In this document: positions 55,790 through 64,000 of the stretch, piece after piece
Position numbering within the stretch: the stretch's first letter is position 1
Layout of the letters: every line of letters starts with the position of its first letter
From: Sphingobium abikonense NBRC 16140
GTDB taxonomy: Bacteria > Pseudomonadota > Alphaproteobacteria > Sphingomonadales > Sphingomonadaceae
Direction: 5' to 3'
DNA: 64,000 nucleotides
NCBI RefSeq assembly: GCF_001598335.1
Contig: NZ_BCYT01000006.1
Location: forward strand, 1 to 64,000
Program-made: the position numbers and the translations under genes
Notes under the pieces: generated by a model
What the model was told of the DNA's origin: nothing
Databases searched by the model: none
The model's input: the letters and a program-made list of their open reading frames with translations, nothing else

Positions 55790-57532
55790 ATGGGCGCGCC
55801 CGGATCGTTCGTGTCCGCGCGACGCCTGTTCCTGGTGGGGGCCTTGTGCCTGACGCTCTGGGTGCTTGGCACCTTCCTGTGGCATGTCACCTACCGGCAG
55901 GGGATCAGCCTCGCCGTCATCCTGCTGCTCGATCAGGATCTGCCCGCGCTGCTGGGCGCTCTGGCACTGCTGGCGCTCGCCGCGCCCTGGGCGGAAGGGC
56001 GCGGTTTCAGCCTGCCGCCCCCCACCGCGCGCATTGTGATACCGTTGGTCGTATTGCTGGGCCTTGCCGCCTGGACCGGCCATTATGCGCTGTTTCAGGA
56101 TTATGCGATCAGCCGGGACGAGGAAGTCGCCCGCTTCGCCGCCGCCTATATGCGTGAGGGGCTGTTCGCCCGGCCCATCCCGATCGAGTGGGAACCCTAT
56201 CGCCGGGCGATCATGCCGGAATTTTTCTCGCCCTTCGGCGCGGCGGATTACTGGACCGCCGCCTATCTGCCGGTGAACAGCGCGATCCAGGCTTTATTCT
56301 GGCAATTGGGCGATCCCAATCTCGCCGGGCCGGTGCTGCTCATGACCGGCCTTGTTGCGCTGTGGCGGGTTGCGCTGCGGCTGATGCCCGACCGGCCCGA
56401 TGCGGTCTGGGTCACGCTGATCCTGGGCTTTTCATCGAGCCAGCTGTGGGTCACGGCGATGACGCCCTATGCGATGACCGGGCATTTCGCGCTCAATCTC
56501 GTCTGGCTGGCGCTGGTCCTGCGCGGCGGGTGGCTGGGCCATGGCGCGGCGGGGCTGGTGGCGCTGATCGCGGCGGGGCTGCATCAATGGCATTTCCCGC
56601 CCTTGTTCATCGCGCCCTTCATCCTGTGGATGCTGCTGGCGCGCCGCTGGGGAGTGGCGGCTTTCCATGCGCTGACTCTGGTGGCGATCGTCGTTGTTTG
56701 GGCCAAGCTGTGGCCGGGTTTCCTGTTGCATGCGCTGGGCGCGCCGGCGGATGTTCGCCCGTCGGCCGGCGTGGCGGACAAGGTCGGCAGCCTGTTTGAA
56801 CGGCTGGGCGATCGCTGGCAGCCGCTGGTGAACCTCACCCGCTATATCGCCTGGAACAACATATTGATGGTGCCGCTCGCCGCGCTGAGCGTCGCCGCGA
56901 TGCGATGGCGCGCGCTGCTGGCCGGGCGGGAAATCGCGCTGCCGCTGGCGCTGGGCTGCGTGGCGGGGTGCGGGCTGGCGTTGGCGCAGGGCTATGGCTG
57001 GGGCTTTCGCTATGCCCATGGCTTCATTGGTCCCTTCTGCCTGCTTGCCGGGCTGGGCTGGGCGCGTTTCCGCCTGCGGGACGTCATGCGGCCGGTGCTG
57101 ATCGGGCTGCTCATCACCATCTTGTCGAGCGGCTATCTTGTCTGGCGGACCTACGAATTTGTCGCGCCCTATGCCGCCAGCCACCGGCTGATCGATTCCA
57201 GCGAAGCCGACGTCGTGCTGGTTGACCCGCGCGGCGGCCTCTATGTCACCGACCTGGTACGCGGGCGCAACGGCGTGCCGGGACGGCCGATGGTCATGAA
57301 CCTTGGCATGCTGACGATCGAGCAGGTCGACGAACTGTGCCGTAATTATGTGGTGCAATTGTTCGAGCGCGCCGACTTCCGGCCGCTGGGCGTGCCGCTG
57401 GCGCGCTGGAACCTCGACCGCATGGACATGCTGCGCGCGCATATGAAGGATGCGGGCTGCGACAAGCCGGTGCAGCCGCCGCTGCCCCAGACCATGGAGG
57501 AGGCTTTCAACACCGCCGACAATGCCATGTAG
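55790..57532 (+). CDS. Large multi-pass membrane protein of the EPS locus
   Basis: 580 residues with about 10-12 membrane helices. The C-terminal 100 residues (from about ASHRLIDSSEADVVLVDPRG) are soluble and probably periplasmic. A loop after the second or third helix has QDYAISRDEEVARFAAAYMREG, including a DEE acidic cluster like the catalytic loop of GT-C enzymes. It may be a polymerase (Wzy) or a lipid-linked sugar transferase, but I recognise no family. It is the last gene of the rightward series. Confidence 0.65.
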   Translation: MGAPGSFVSARRLFLVGALCLTLWVLGTFLWHVTYRQGISLAVILLLDQDLPALLGALALLALAAPWAEGRGFSLPPPTARIVIPLVVLLGLAAWTGHYALFQDYAISRDEEVARFAAAYMREGLFARPIPIEWEPYRRAIMPEFFSPFGAADYWTAAYLPVNSAIQALFWQLGDPNLAGPVLLMTGLVALWRVALRLMPDRPDAVWVTLILGFSSSQLWVTAMTPYAMTGHFALNLVWLALVLRGGWLGHGAAGLVALIAAGLHQWHFPPLFIAPFILWMLLARRWGVAAFHALTLVAIVVVWAKLWPGFLLHALGAPADVRPSAGVADKVGSLFERLGDRWQPLVNLTRYIAWNNILMVPLAALSVAAMRWRALLAGREIALPLALGCVAGCGLALAQGYGWGFRYAHGFIGPFCLLAGLGWARFRLRDVMRPVLIGLLITILSSGYLVWRTYEFVAPYAASHRLIDSSEADVVLVDPRGGLYVTDLVRGRNGVPGRPMVMNLGMLTIEQVDELCRNYVVQLFERADFRPLGVPLARWNLDRMDMLRAHMKDAGCDKPVQPPLPQTMEEAFNTADNAM

Positions 57533-57541
57533 CGAGGGGGG

Positions 57542-57563
57542 GAAGGGGCGTTACTGCCCCTTC
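57542..57563. terminator. Hairpin at the convergent end of the EPS locus
   Basis: A perfect 8-bp stem, GAAGGGGC (57542-57549) with GCCCCTTC (57556-57563), and a six-base loop. It contains the stop codon of the minus-strand amidohydrolase and lies nine bases after the stop of the membrane protein. No T-run follows on either strand, so termination is uncertain. Confidence 0.4.
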
Positions 57564-59257
57564 ACATAGACGCGCTTGCCGCCGATCCAGGTTTCGAGAA
57601 CCTGTGTCGTGCGAATATCGGCTGGCTGCGCGGTTGAAATATCGCGGTCGATCAGCAGGAAGTCGGCGCGCTGGCCGGGCACCAGGCTGCCGAATTTCTT
57701 TTCCGCAAAGCCCGCATAGGCCGCCTGCCGGGTAAAGCCGTCGAGCGCCGCCTGAAAGCTCACGCGCTGCTGGGGCATCCATCCGCCAACCGGCTGACCT
57801 TTCGCATCCTCCCGCGACATGGCGACCGCGATGCCGGGGAAGGGATTGGGGCTTTCCACCGGCACGTCGGAGCCGAAGGCGAGAGGCACGCGATTGTCGA
57901 GCATCGTCTTCCACGCATAGGCGCCCGCCAGTCGCGCTTCGCCAAGCCGCGCCGTCGCCATGCGCCAGTCCGACGCCTCATGCACCGGCTGCATCGACGC
58001 GATCACGCCCAGCGGGCTGAAGCGCGGCAGGTCGGCCGGATCGATGATCTGCGCATGTTCGATGCGCCAGCGCCGGTCGCCCTTGTAGGTTTCGGCCAGT
58101 TCCTGGATCGCGTCCAGCGCCTCGCCATTGGCGGCATCGCCAATGGCGTGCATCGCGACTTGGAAATTGTCCATCGCCGCGCGGCTCATGATATTGCGCA
58201 ATTGCGTGTCGGGGATCATCCGCAGCCCGCGCTGGCCCGGCGCATCGGCATAGTCGGCCTTCAGCCACGCCCCGCGCGATCCCAGCGCGCCGTCCAGCAA
58301 CAGCTTGATCCCGCCCATGCGCAGATGGTCGTCATACAGCCACGGCGTCGGTTCCGGCCCGGCGATGAGCACCATATTGTCCAGCCCCATGGCGTAGGAC
58401 ATGATCCGCACGCGCAGCGCCCCGCGATCGGCCGACCGGCGAAACGCCTGCCAATCCTCGATGCTGGTGCCCATGTCGGCAATGCCGGTGATGCCCATCG
58501 ACAGTAGCGCGCGCTGCGCCTTTTCCAGCGCCAGGTCGCGGTCCTTGGGCGCGGGCGGGGGCACGACCTTTTGCATCAGGTCCATCGCCCGGTCGACGAA
58601 CACGCCCGCAGGCTTGCCGCCTGCCATTTCGATCCGCCCGCCCGCCGGCGCCTTGGTCGCGCCGGTGATTCCCGCCGCGCGGATGGCGGCGCTGTTGGCC
58701 CAGCCGGCATGGCCGTCCACCCGTTCCAGCCACACCGGAATATCGCTGACCGCCGCGTCCAGGTCAGCGGCGGTGGGGAACCGGCCCAGGCCCCATTGTT
58801 CCTGGTTCCAGCCCGTGCCGATGATCCATTTGCGGCCCGGATTGGCGGCGACATAGGCGCGGATCTTGTCCTGCGCCTGCGCCAGCGATGTCGTGTCCGA
58901 CAGGTCGAGCGTGATGAGCGAGAGCCCATAGCCCATCACATGACCATGCGCGTCGATGAGGCCGGGGATCAGCGTCTTGCCGCCTGCATCCAGCTTGAAC
59001 GCCAGCCCCTTGGGCGGTTCGGGCCATGGCTCGCCCTTCTTGCGTTTCTTGGGCCGCTTATATTCCGGTTCCTTGTACCGGCCCTCGATCAGCTTTTCGA
59101 CCTTGCCGTCATCGTCGATCATCAGCGCGCCGAAGCGCACGATCCTGCCATTGGCGTCCAGCGCGACGCCGTTCACATTGTCGATGACGCCCGCCGCCAG
59201 GACCGGCGCCGGACACAGGGCGAGCGCGATCGCGGCGCTCGAAACGAAAATCTTCAT
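57551..59257 (-). CDS. Exported amidohydrolase (YtcJ-like)
   Basis: 568 residues from ATG 59257, with signal peptide MKIFVSSAAIALALCPAPVLA. Metal-binding HxH occurs in LIDAHGHVMGYG. HAIGDAANGEALDAI and the C-terminal FGSDVPVESPNPFPGIAVA are typical of the Amidohydro_3 group. These hydrolyse amides or cyclic ureas with one or two metals; the substrate is unknown. A Lys/Pro-rich insert (EYKRPKKRKKGEPWPEP) sits near residue 65. Its start overlaps the upstream dehydrogenase stop (ATGA). Confidence 0.9.
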   Translation of the reverse strand: MKIFVSSAAIALALCPAPVLAAGVIDNVNGVALDANGRIVRFGALMIDDDGKVEKLIEGRYKEPEYKRPKKRKKGEPWPEPPKGLAFKLDAGGKTLIPGLIDAHGHVMGYGLSLITLDLSDTTSLAQAQDKIRAYVAANPGRKWIIGTGWNQEQWGLGRFPTAADLDAAVSDIPVWLERVDGHAGWANSAAIRAAGITGATKAPAGGRIEMAGGKPAGVFVDRAMDLMQKVVPPPAPKDRDLALEKAQRALLSMGITGIADMGTSIEDWQAFRRSADRGALRVRIMSYAMGLDNMVLIAGPEPTPWLYDDHLRMGGIKLLLDGALGSRGAWLKADYADAPGQRGLRMIPDTQLRNIMSRAAMDNFQVAMHAIGDAANGEALDAIQELAETYKGDRRWRIEHAQIIDPADLPRFSPLGVIASMQPVHEASDWRMATARLGEARLAGAYAWKTMLDNRVPLAFGSDVPVESPNPFPGIAVAMSREDAKGQPVGGWMPQQRVSFQAALDGFTRQAAYAGFAEKKFGSLVPGQRADFLLIDRDISTAQPADIRTTQVLETWIGGKRVYVKGQ

Positions 59258-60123
59258 GCTCGGGTCAATCTCCGCACCAATGCGCTGGTATCCTGCCGAT
59301 GGCCGCCCATGGCCTGCACATCGGCGTAAAACTGGTCGATCATCGCCGTCACCGGCAATGTCGCGCCATTGGCGCGCGCTTCGTCGAGCGCGAGGCCCAG
59401 GTCCTTGCGCATCCAGTCGACGGCAAAGCCGAAGTCGAATTCGTCGCGCGCCATCGTCCCCCAATATCGGTCCATTTGCCAGCTTTGCGCCGCGCCGCCC
59501 GAAATCGCTTCGAACACCGCATCCAGATCCAGTTCCGCCGCCTGCGCGAACCGCAACGCTTCGGACAGGCCCTGGATAACGCCGGCAATGCAGATCTGGT
59601 TCACCATCTTGGCGGTCTGGCCCGCGCCCGCGCCGCCGACATGGACGATGCGGGTGGCATAGGCCTGCATCACGATCTTCGCCGCCGCGACCGCCGGCTC
59701 GCTGCCCCCGCACATGATGGCGAGCTTGCCGTCCTGCGCGCCCGAATGGCCGCCGGTGACGGGTGCGTCGACGCTGTGGATGCCCCGGCTTTCGCCCTCC
59801 ACGAACAATTGCCGGGCGATGCGCGCGGACACGGTCGTATGGTCGATGAACAGGCCGCCGGGCTGCATGGATCGAAACGCGCCTTCTCGCCCCAGCGCCA
59901 CCTGCGCCAGATCATCGTCGGTGCCCACGCAGCTGATGACGATGTCCGCATCCTCGGCTGCCTTGGCCGGGCTGATAGCGACCGCGCCGCCATAGGCTTC
60001 GGCCCAGCTTTTCGCCTTGCCGATGGATCGGTTGTAGACCGTCAGCTCATGCCCGGCCTTCGCCAGATGTCCTGCCATCGGAGCCCCCATGGTCCCAAGG
60101 CCGATAAACGCGATCCTAGCCAT
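59254..60123 (-). CDS. Beta-hydroxyacid dehydrogenase (3-hydroxyisobutyrate dehydrogenase family)
   Basis: 289 residues. IAFIGLGTMGAPMAGHLAKAGH is the NAD(P)-binding loop, VDAPVTGGHSGAQDGKLAI the substrate motif, and the catalytic Lys lies in AGAGQTAKMVNQ. The family oxidises 3-hydroxyisobutyrate, tartronate semialdehyde or related acids; the specificity is not clear. It is cotranscribed with the amidohydrolase and divergent from the threonine ammonia-lyase gene. Confidence 0.92.
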   Translation of the reverse strand: MARIAFIGLGTMGAPMAGHLAKAGHELTVYNRSIGKAKSWAEAYGGAVAISPAKAAEDADIVISCVGTDDDLAQVALGREGAFRSMQPGGLFIDHTTVSARIARQLFVEGESRGIHSVDAPVTGGHSGAQDGKLAIMCGGSEPAVAAAKIVMQAYATRIVHVGGAGAGQTAKMVNQICIAGVIQGLSEALRFAQAAELDLDAVFEAISGGAAQSWQMDRYWGTMARDEFDFGFAVDWMRKDLGLALDEARANGATLPVTAMIDQFYADVQAMGGHRQDTSALVRRLTRA

Positions 60124-60221
60124 CCCGCCTCGTATCTTTGCGTGCTTGGACGTCCGCCATAGGGCCAGTGCCGGGACAGTTCCAGTTTCTTCGCAGCTGT
60201 TTTTCGTCTAGGGGGGCGGGC

Positions 60222-61469
60222 ATGAATACGCTCGCGAAGATCGAAAGCGCCCTGCCGCTGCCCGTCACCGTCGATGACATATTGGCCGCCCGCACCCGCA
60301 TTGCCGGGGCGATCGTCAAGACGCCGACGCTGATCAGCCAGACGCTGTCCGACATGCTGGGCTGCAAAGTCTATCTGAAGTTCGAAAACCTTCAGTTCAC
60401 CGCCGCGTACAAGGAACGCGGCGCGCTCAACCGGCTGCTGCAACTGGACGATGCGTCAAAGGCGAAGGGCGTCATCGCCGCGTCGGCCGGCAATCATGCG
60501 CAGGGCCTGGCCTATCATGGCAAGCGTCTGGGCGTGCCCGTCACCATCGTGATGCCCACGACCACCCCGATCATCAAGGTGACGCAGACGCGCAGCCATG
60601 GCGCGACCGTGGTGCAATTTGGCGAGAAATTCGACGACGCCTATGCCCATGCCCGCGAGTTGGAAGCGCAGCAGGGGCTGACCTTCGTCCATCCCTTCGA
60701 CGAACCCGACATCATCGCAGGACAGGGCACGGTCGCGCTCGAAATGCTGGAGGACGCGCCGGAAATCGACACGCTGGTCATCCCGATCGGCGGCGGAGGC
60801 CTGTTTTCGGGCATGGGCACGGCGGCGCGCGCGATGAAGCCGGACATTCGCCTGATTGGCGTGCAGGCCGAACTCTATCCGTCCATGTACGGCTTCATGA
60901 AAAGCACGGACCTCGCTTGCGACGGCGACACGCTGGCCGAGGGCATTGCCGTCAAGCAGCCCGGTTCGGTCACGCGCCGCTTTGTCGAACGGCTGGCCGA
61001 CGACATTGTGCTGGTGAACGAGCGGCGGCTGGAAGAATCGCTCAGCCTGCTGCTCCAGATCGAAAAGACGGTGGTGGAAGGGGCTGGCGCGGCGGGCCTT
61101 GCCGCCTTGCTGACGCATCGCGATCAATTTGCCGGGCGCAGGGTCGGGCTGGTGTTGACGGGCGGCAATATCGACACGCGCCTGCTGGCCAATGTGCTGC
61201 TGCGCGACCTCGCCCGCTCGGGCCGGCTGGCGCGGCTGCGCATCATCTTGCAGGATCGGCCGGGCGCGCTGTTCAACGTCGCGCGCATCTTCGACCAGGA
61301 AGCGGTCAACATCCTCGAACTGTCGCATCAGCGCATCTTCACCAACCTGCCGGCCAAGGGCCTCAGCCTCGACGTCGAATGCGAAACGCGCGACCGCGAC
61401 CATCTCCAGAACCTGCTCGGCGCGCTGCGCGCCGCCGGCTATGAGGTCGCGCCGATCGAGGTTGCATAA
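60222..61469 (+). CDS. ilvA: Threonine ammonia-lyase
   Basis: 415 residues from ATG 60222. The PLP Lys is K64 in TAAYKERGALN, the phosphate loop is IPIGGGGLFSG, and ASAGNHAQGLAYH binds substrate. A single C-terminal ACT domain (from about 330: LRIILQDRPGALFNVARIF) suggests allosteric control. It makes 2-oxobutyrate for isoleucine synthesis or catabolism. At this length it is the one-ACT form, shorter than E. coli IlvA (514). Confidence 0.93.
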   Translation: MNTLAKIESALPLPVTVDDILAARTRIAGAIVKTPTLISQTLSDMLGCKVYLKFENLQFTAAYKERGALNRLLQLDDASKAKGVIAASAGNHAQGLAYHGKRLGVPVTIVMPTTTPIIKVTQTRSHGATVVQFGEKFDDAYAHARELEAQQGLTFVHPFDEPDIIAGQGTVALEMLEDAPEIDTLVIPIGGGGLFSGMGTAARAMKPDIRLIGVQAELYPSMYGFMKSTDLACDGDTLAEGIAVKQPGSVTRRFVERLADDIVLVNERRLEESLSLLLQIEKTVVEGAGAAGLAALLTHRDQFAGRRVGLVLTGGNIDTRLLANVLLRDLARSGRLARLRIILQDRPGALFNVARIFDQEAVNILELSHQRIFTNLPAKGLSLDVECETRDRDHLQNLLGALRAAGYEVAPIEVA

Positions 61470-61583
61470 TGGGACGGTCGGCCCCCATTTTTTGATAGTA
61501 AACGCGCTTTTATTGCGCGCGCGGGATCGGCATAACGAGCGCATGACGCAAGGGATTGACAGCACAGGACCGGGGGGAGAAGC

Positions 61584-62399
61584 GTGACCGCGCCGTTTCG
61601 CTTTCCGCGCTTCTTCGTCACCAATCCCAGCCCGTGCCCCTATTTGCCGGGCAAGAGCGAGCGCAAGGTTTTCACCGAATTGTCCGGCGACAATGCGGCG
61701 GAACTCAACGACGCGCTCGGCCGCATCGGCTTTCGCCGCAGCCAGAACGTGGCCTATCGGCCCAGCTGTGTCGATTGCACCGCCTGCGTGTCGGTGCGCG
61801 TGGTCACGCAGGAATTCCGTCCCAACGCGACGCAGCGCAAATTGCTGCGCCGAAACGAGGATCTGGTGGTCAGCGCGTGCAAGCCCTGGTCGACGGAGGA
61901 GCAGTTCGCCCTGCTTCAACGCTATCTCAACGCGCGTCATCCCGGCGGCGGTATGACCGAAATGGATGAAATGGACTTTGCCGACATGGTCGAACAGACC
62001 CCGGTCGACAGCCATGTCGTCGAATATCGCGAGCCGGGCCGCAACGGTCGGCCGGGCAAGCTGGTCGGCGCGTGCCTCACCGACCGGCAGGGCGATGGCC
62101 TGTCGATGATCTACAGTTTCTTCGATACCCAGTCGCCGGATCGTCCGGGCCTGGGCAACTATATCATCATGGACCATATCCTGCGCGCGGCCGCCGCCGA
62201 CCTGCCTTATGTCTATCTGGGCTATTGGGTGAAGGGCGCGGCGCGGATGCAGTATAAGGTGCGGTATCAGCCGCTCGAAAAGCTGAGCCGCGACGGCTGG
62301 AAACGCTTTGACCCGACCGAAGCCGACACGGCCTCCGCTTTCGCCGGAGCCGATCGCGCGCCGCTGACGGCGGACCTGGCAACGATCCTGCGCAAATAG
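61584..62399 (+). CDS. bpt: Aspartate/glutamate leucyltransferase (N-end rule)
   Basis: 271 residues from GTG 61584, with GGGGGGAG upstream. The N-terminal domain has [15 protein letters not shown] and the Cys cluster [15 protein letters not shown]. The C-terminal GNAT part has [23 protein letters not shown] and [13 protein letters not shown]. It attaches Leu from tRNA to proteins that begin with Asp or Glu, marking them for ClpS-ClpAP degradation; clpA is encoded 40 kb to the left. Confidence 0.95.
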   Translation: MTAPFRFPRFFVTNPSPCPYLPGKSERKVFTELSGDNAAELNDALGRIGFRRSQNVAYRPSCVDCTACVSVRVVTQEFRPNATQRKLLRRNEDLVVSACKPWSTEEQFALLQRYLNARHPGGGMTEMDEMDFADMVEQTPVDSHVVEYREPGRNGRPGKLVGACLTDRQGDGLSMIYSFFDTQSPDRPGLGNYIIMDHILRAAAADLPYVYLGYWVKGAARMQYKVRYQPLEKLSRDGWKRFDPTEADTASAFAGADRAPLTADLATILRK

Positions 62400-62507
62400 G
62401 CGGCCTGCCCGGACCAGGGTTTCGGGCAGGATAGACATAGGCAAAATCTTTAACCTTTTCCTCTAAATCCTTGTCCGAGGCAGAAATTTGCTTGGAGGGA
62501 GAAGGCG

Positions 62508-64000
62508 GTGGACCGGTTCGTTGACCGCCGGTTTTTGCAAGGGCTGGGCCTGGCTGGGCAGGACCATGCCAGCACGGATATGTCGCCATTGGCCGGCGGC
62601 ATGCTGCCCTCCGCTCTGTTCGATACCCTCTCGCCGCTTGTAATACGATGGGTGGCGGATCGGCGGGGACGCCTGATCGGATGGTGGCCCGTTTCGGGGC
62701 CGTCCGTAAGCCCTCTCGTCGATCCCATTGGTCTGGGCTGGCGCGCTTTGCTGGATGCTGCGGACCGCCGCGCGCTGGTGGCCGCTGGCGCACAAAACCA
62801 GCCGCAACCTCTGATGATGACCATCGCGCTTGCGCCTGATGTCCGCCATTGGTGCCGCGTACAGATGCGCCGTCACGTCCTGGCAGACGGCGACTGGTGC
62901 TATTTCGGCACAGTGGAGGATGCGCAGCCCTATCAGGAGTTGCTGTCCGCCGCGGTTACTGAAAGCCGGGATCATTATCGCTGGTCGGTCGCGCTCAGCC
63001 CGCAGGTGCCCTGGACCGCGGCGCCGGACGGCGCGATCGAGGAAGTCGGGCCGCGCCTGGCGGAATTGACCGGCCTGTCGGACGACGAAGTGCGCGGCTT
63101 TGGCTGGATCAAGATGCTGCATCCCGACGATGCGCCGCATGTGCGGGCCGTTTGGGATCGCCATCTCGCTAGCGGCGAGCCGGTCGATGTCGACTATCGC
63201 GTGCGGTTGCGGTCGGGCGACTATCGCTGGATGCGCGCCTGTGCGGCCGCGCGCCGGGATGCAGATGGCCGCATCATCCGCTGGTATGGATCGCTGGAGG
63301 ATGTGCATGAGCGTCACATGGCCGAGCGCAACCTTGCTGAAAGCGAGGAGCGGTTCCGGCTGGCGATCCAGTCCGCCGGGCTTGGCATATGGGATTTTGA
63401 CAGCCGGACAGGGCAGCGTAGCTGGTCGCCGGAATTGCGCGCGATGCTGGGGGTGTCGCGCGATGTGGCGCCGACCGCCGAACTGGCGTTGTCGCTCGTC
63501 CATCCAGATGACCGTCCACGTTTGCAGACCAAGCTGGTCGCCGTGGCCGCTGGCGTCATGCCAGCACATTTTGAGGATATGCTGCGAATCTACCGCGCCA
63601 CAGATGGCGCGCTGCGCTGGATCAAGAGCACGGGCTGGACGACGCAATGCGATACCGACCGGTCCTTTCGCATCATCATCACCTTCCTTGATGTAACCGA
63701 ACAGCAGGACAGTGAGCAGCGTATTCGCTGGGCTGCATCGCATGACGCCATGACCCGGCTTCCCAACCGGTCCGCATGGCAACAAACGCTGGAATCCATG
63801 GCGCAAGCCGCACGCAGGTCCGGGGAGAGCTTCGCGCTGCTTCTGCTCGATATCGACGACCTCAAGCGCACCAATGACTCGCTGGGCCATGACGCGGGCG
63901 ACGCGCTGCTCTGTGCGTTTGCCGAGCGGTTACAGGCGGCTGCGCCACCCGATGCCGTTATCGGCCGCCTGGGGGGCGATGAATTTGGCCTTTTGTCCAG
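62508..64000 (+). CDS. PAS-domain diguanylate cyclase (partial, cut by window end)
   Basis: Open from GTG 62508 to the window end, 497 codons, with GGAGGGAG upstream. A degenerate PAS-like region (about 25-150) precedes two PAS_3-type domains (about 178-265, with MLHPDDAPH, and about 278-394, with LVHPDDRPR). Then comes GGDEF from about 404: LLLLDIDDLKRTNDSLGHD and RLGGDEFGLL. The RxxD inhibitory site expected just before GGDEF is missing (APPDAVIG). It should make cyclic di-GMP. A following EAL domain is possible beyond the window. The long minus-strand frame here is a shadow. Confidence 0.9.
   Translation, partial: MDRFVDRRFLQGLGLAGQDHASTDMSPLAGGMLPSALFDTLSPLVIRWVADRRGRLIGWWPVSGPSVSPLVDPIGLGWRALLDAADRRALVAAGAQNQPQPLMMTIALAPDVRHWCRVQMRRHVLADGDWCYFGTVEDAQPYQELLSAAVTESRDHYRWSVALSPQVPWTAAPDGAIEEVGPRLAELTGLSDDEVRGFGWIKMLHPDDAPHVRAVWDRHLASGEPVDVDYRVRLRSGDYRWMRACAAARRDADGRIIRWYGSLEDVHERHMAERNLAESEERFRLAIQSAGLGIWDFDSRTGQRSWSPELRAMLGVSRDVAPTAELALSLVHPDDRPRLQTKLVAVAAGVMPAHFEDMLRIYRATDGALRWIKSTGWTTQCDTDRSFRIIITFLDVTEQQDSEQRIRWAASHDAMTRLPNRSAWQQTLESMAQAARRSGESFALLLLDIDDLKRTNDSLGHDAGDALLCAFAERLQAAAPPDAVIGRLGGDEFGLLS

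Noticed and set aside
61492-61535. Terminator after the threonine ammonia-lyase gene
   Set aside because: Only a weak GCGC stem around a TTTTATT loop is present, with no T-run following; not enough to call.
62463-63890. Minus-strand open frame of 475 codons at the right end
   Set aside because: The plus strand encodes two PAS domains and GGDEF with a good ribosome site; the minus frame shows no domain.

Overview
The window is high-GC chromosomal DNA from an alphaproteobacterium of the Sphingomonadaceae, most likely Sphingobium or a close relative. The evidence is the DivK-type regulator, the F0 operon with split b'/b subunits, a YdbH/YnbE/YdbL set, a DUF1192 gene beside a quinone oxidoreductase, and a complete exosortase A (XrtA) exopolysaccharide locus. 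Nothing suggests a plasmid or prophage. Genes are densely packed, often with 4-base ATGA overlaps, and no tRNA, rRNA or CRISPR array was seen.

Bases 1-8.5 kb: a divergent BolA / J-domain protein pair leads into a run of Hsp70-like ATPase, CobS (AAA+), OsmC, a tyrosine-phosphatase-like protein, CobT (VWA) and a GreA/GreB C-terminal-domain protein. A shared terminator follows, then Dps, a GDT1-type membrane protein and a small hypothetical on the minus strand. Bases 8.6-14.7 kb: rpmG with a structured leader, a PhoX-type Tat lipoprotein, divK, DUF3572, a HAD hydrolase, RidA, a GDPD and a FemAB/GNAT-like protein. At 14.7-15.8 kb a decayed IS5-family element abuts a MaoC hydratase gene that has lost its 5' part. 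The CitE-like lyase that overlaps the MaoC remnant is intact.

Bases 16.7-31.7 kb are housekeeping: trmB, MAPEG, a porin-like protein with a partner, clpA, DUF1192, a quinone oxidoreductase, radC, ydbH-ynbE-ydbL (envelope lipid homeostasis), the F0 part of ATP synthase (atpI-B-E-F'-F), and trxB.

Bases 31.7-57.5 kb form the dominant accessory block, an XrtA/PEP-CTERM exopolysaccharide locus. An acyl carrier protein and a GNAT/FemAB-like protein run leftward. Running rightward are an acyl-CoA ligase, a PLP decarboxylase, Wza-like exporter, Wzc-like chain-length protein, tyrosine autokinase, outer-membrane protein, AAA ATPase, deacetylase, FemAB protein, glycosyltransferase, exosortase A fused to EpsI, and an asparagine-synthase-like amidotransferase. 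Next come a priming sugar transferase, further glycosyltransferases, two methyltransferases, a flippase and a large membrane protein. Together they would prime, assemble, modify, flip and export a polysaccharide and process PEP-CTERM proteins. No PEP-CTERM substrate and no PrsK/PrsR regulator pair was seen here.

Bases 57.5-64 kb: an exported amidohydrolase with an overlapping beta-hydroxyacid dehydrogenase (minus strand), threonine ammonia-lyase, the Bpt leucyltransferase of the N-end rule, and a PAS-PAS-GGDEF diguanylate cyclase cut by the window end.
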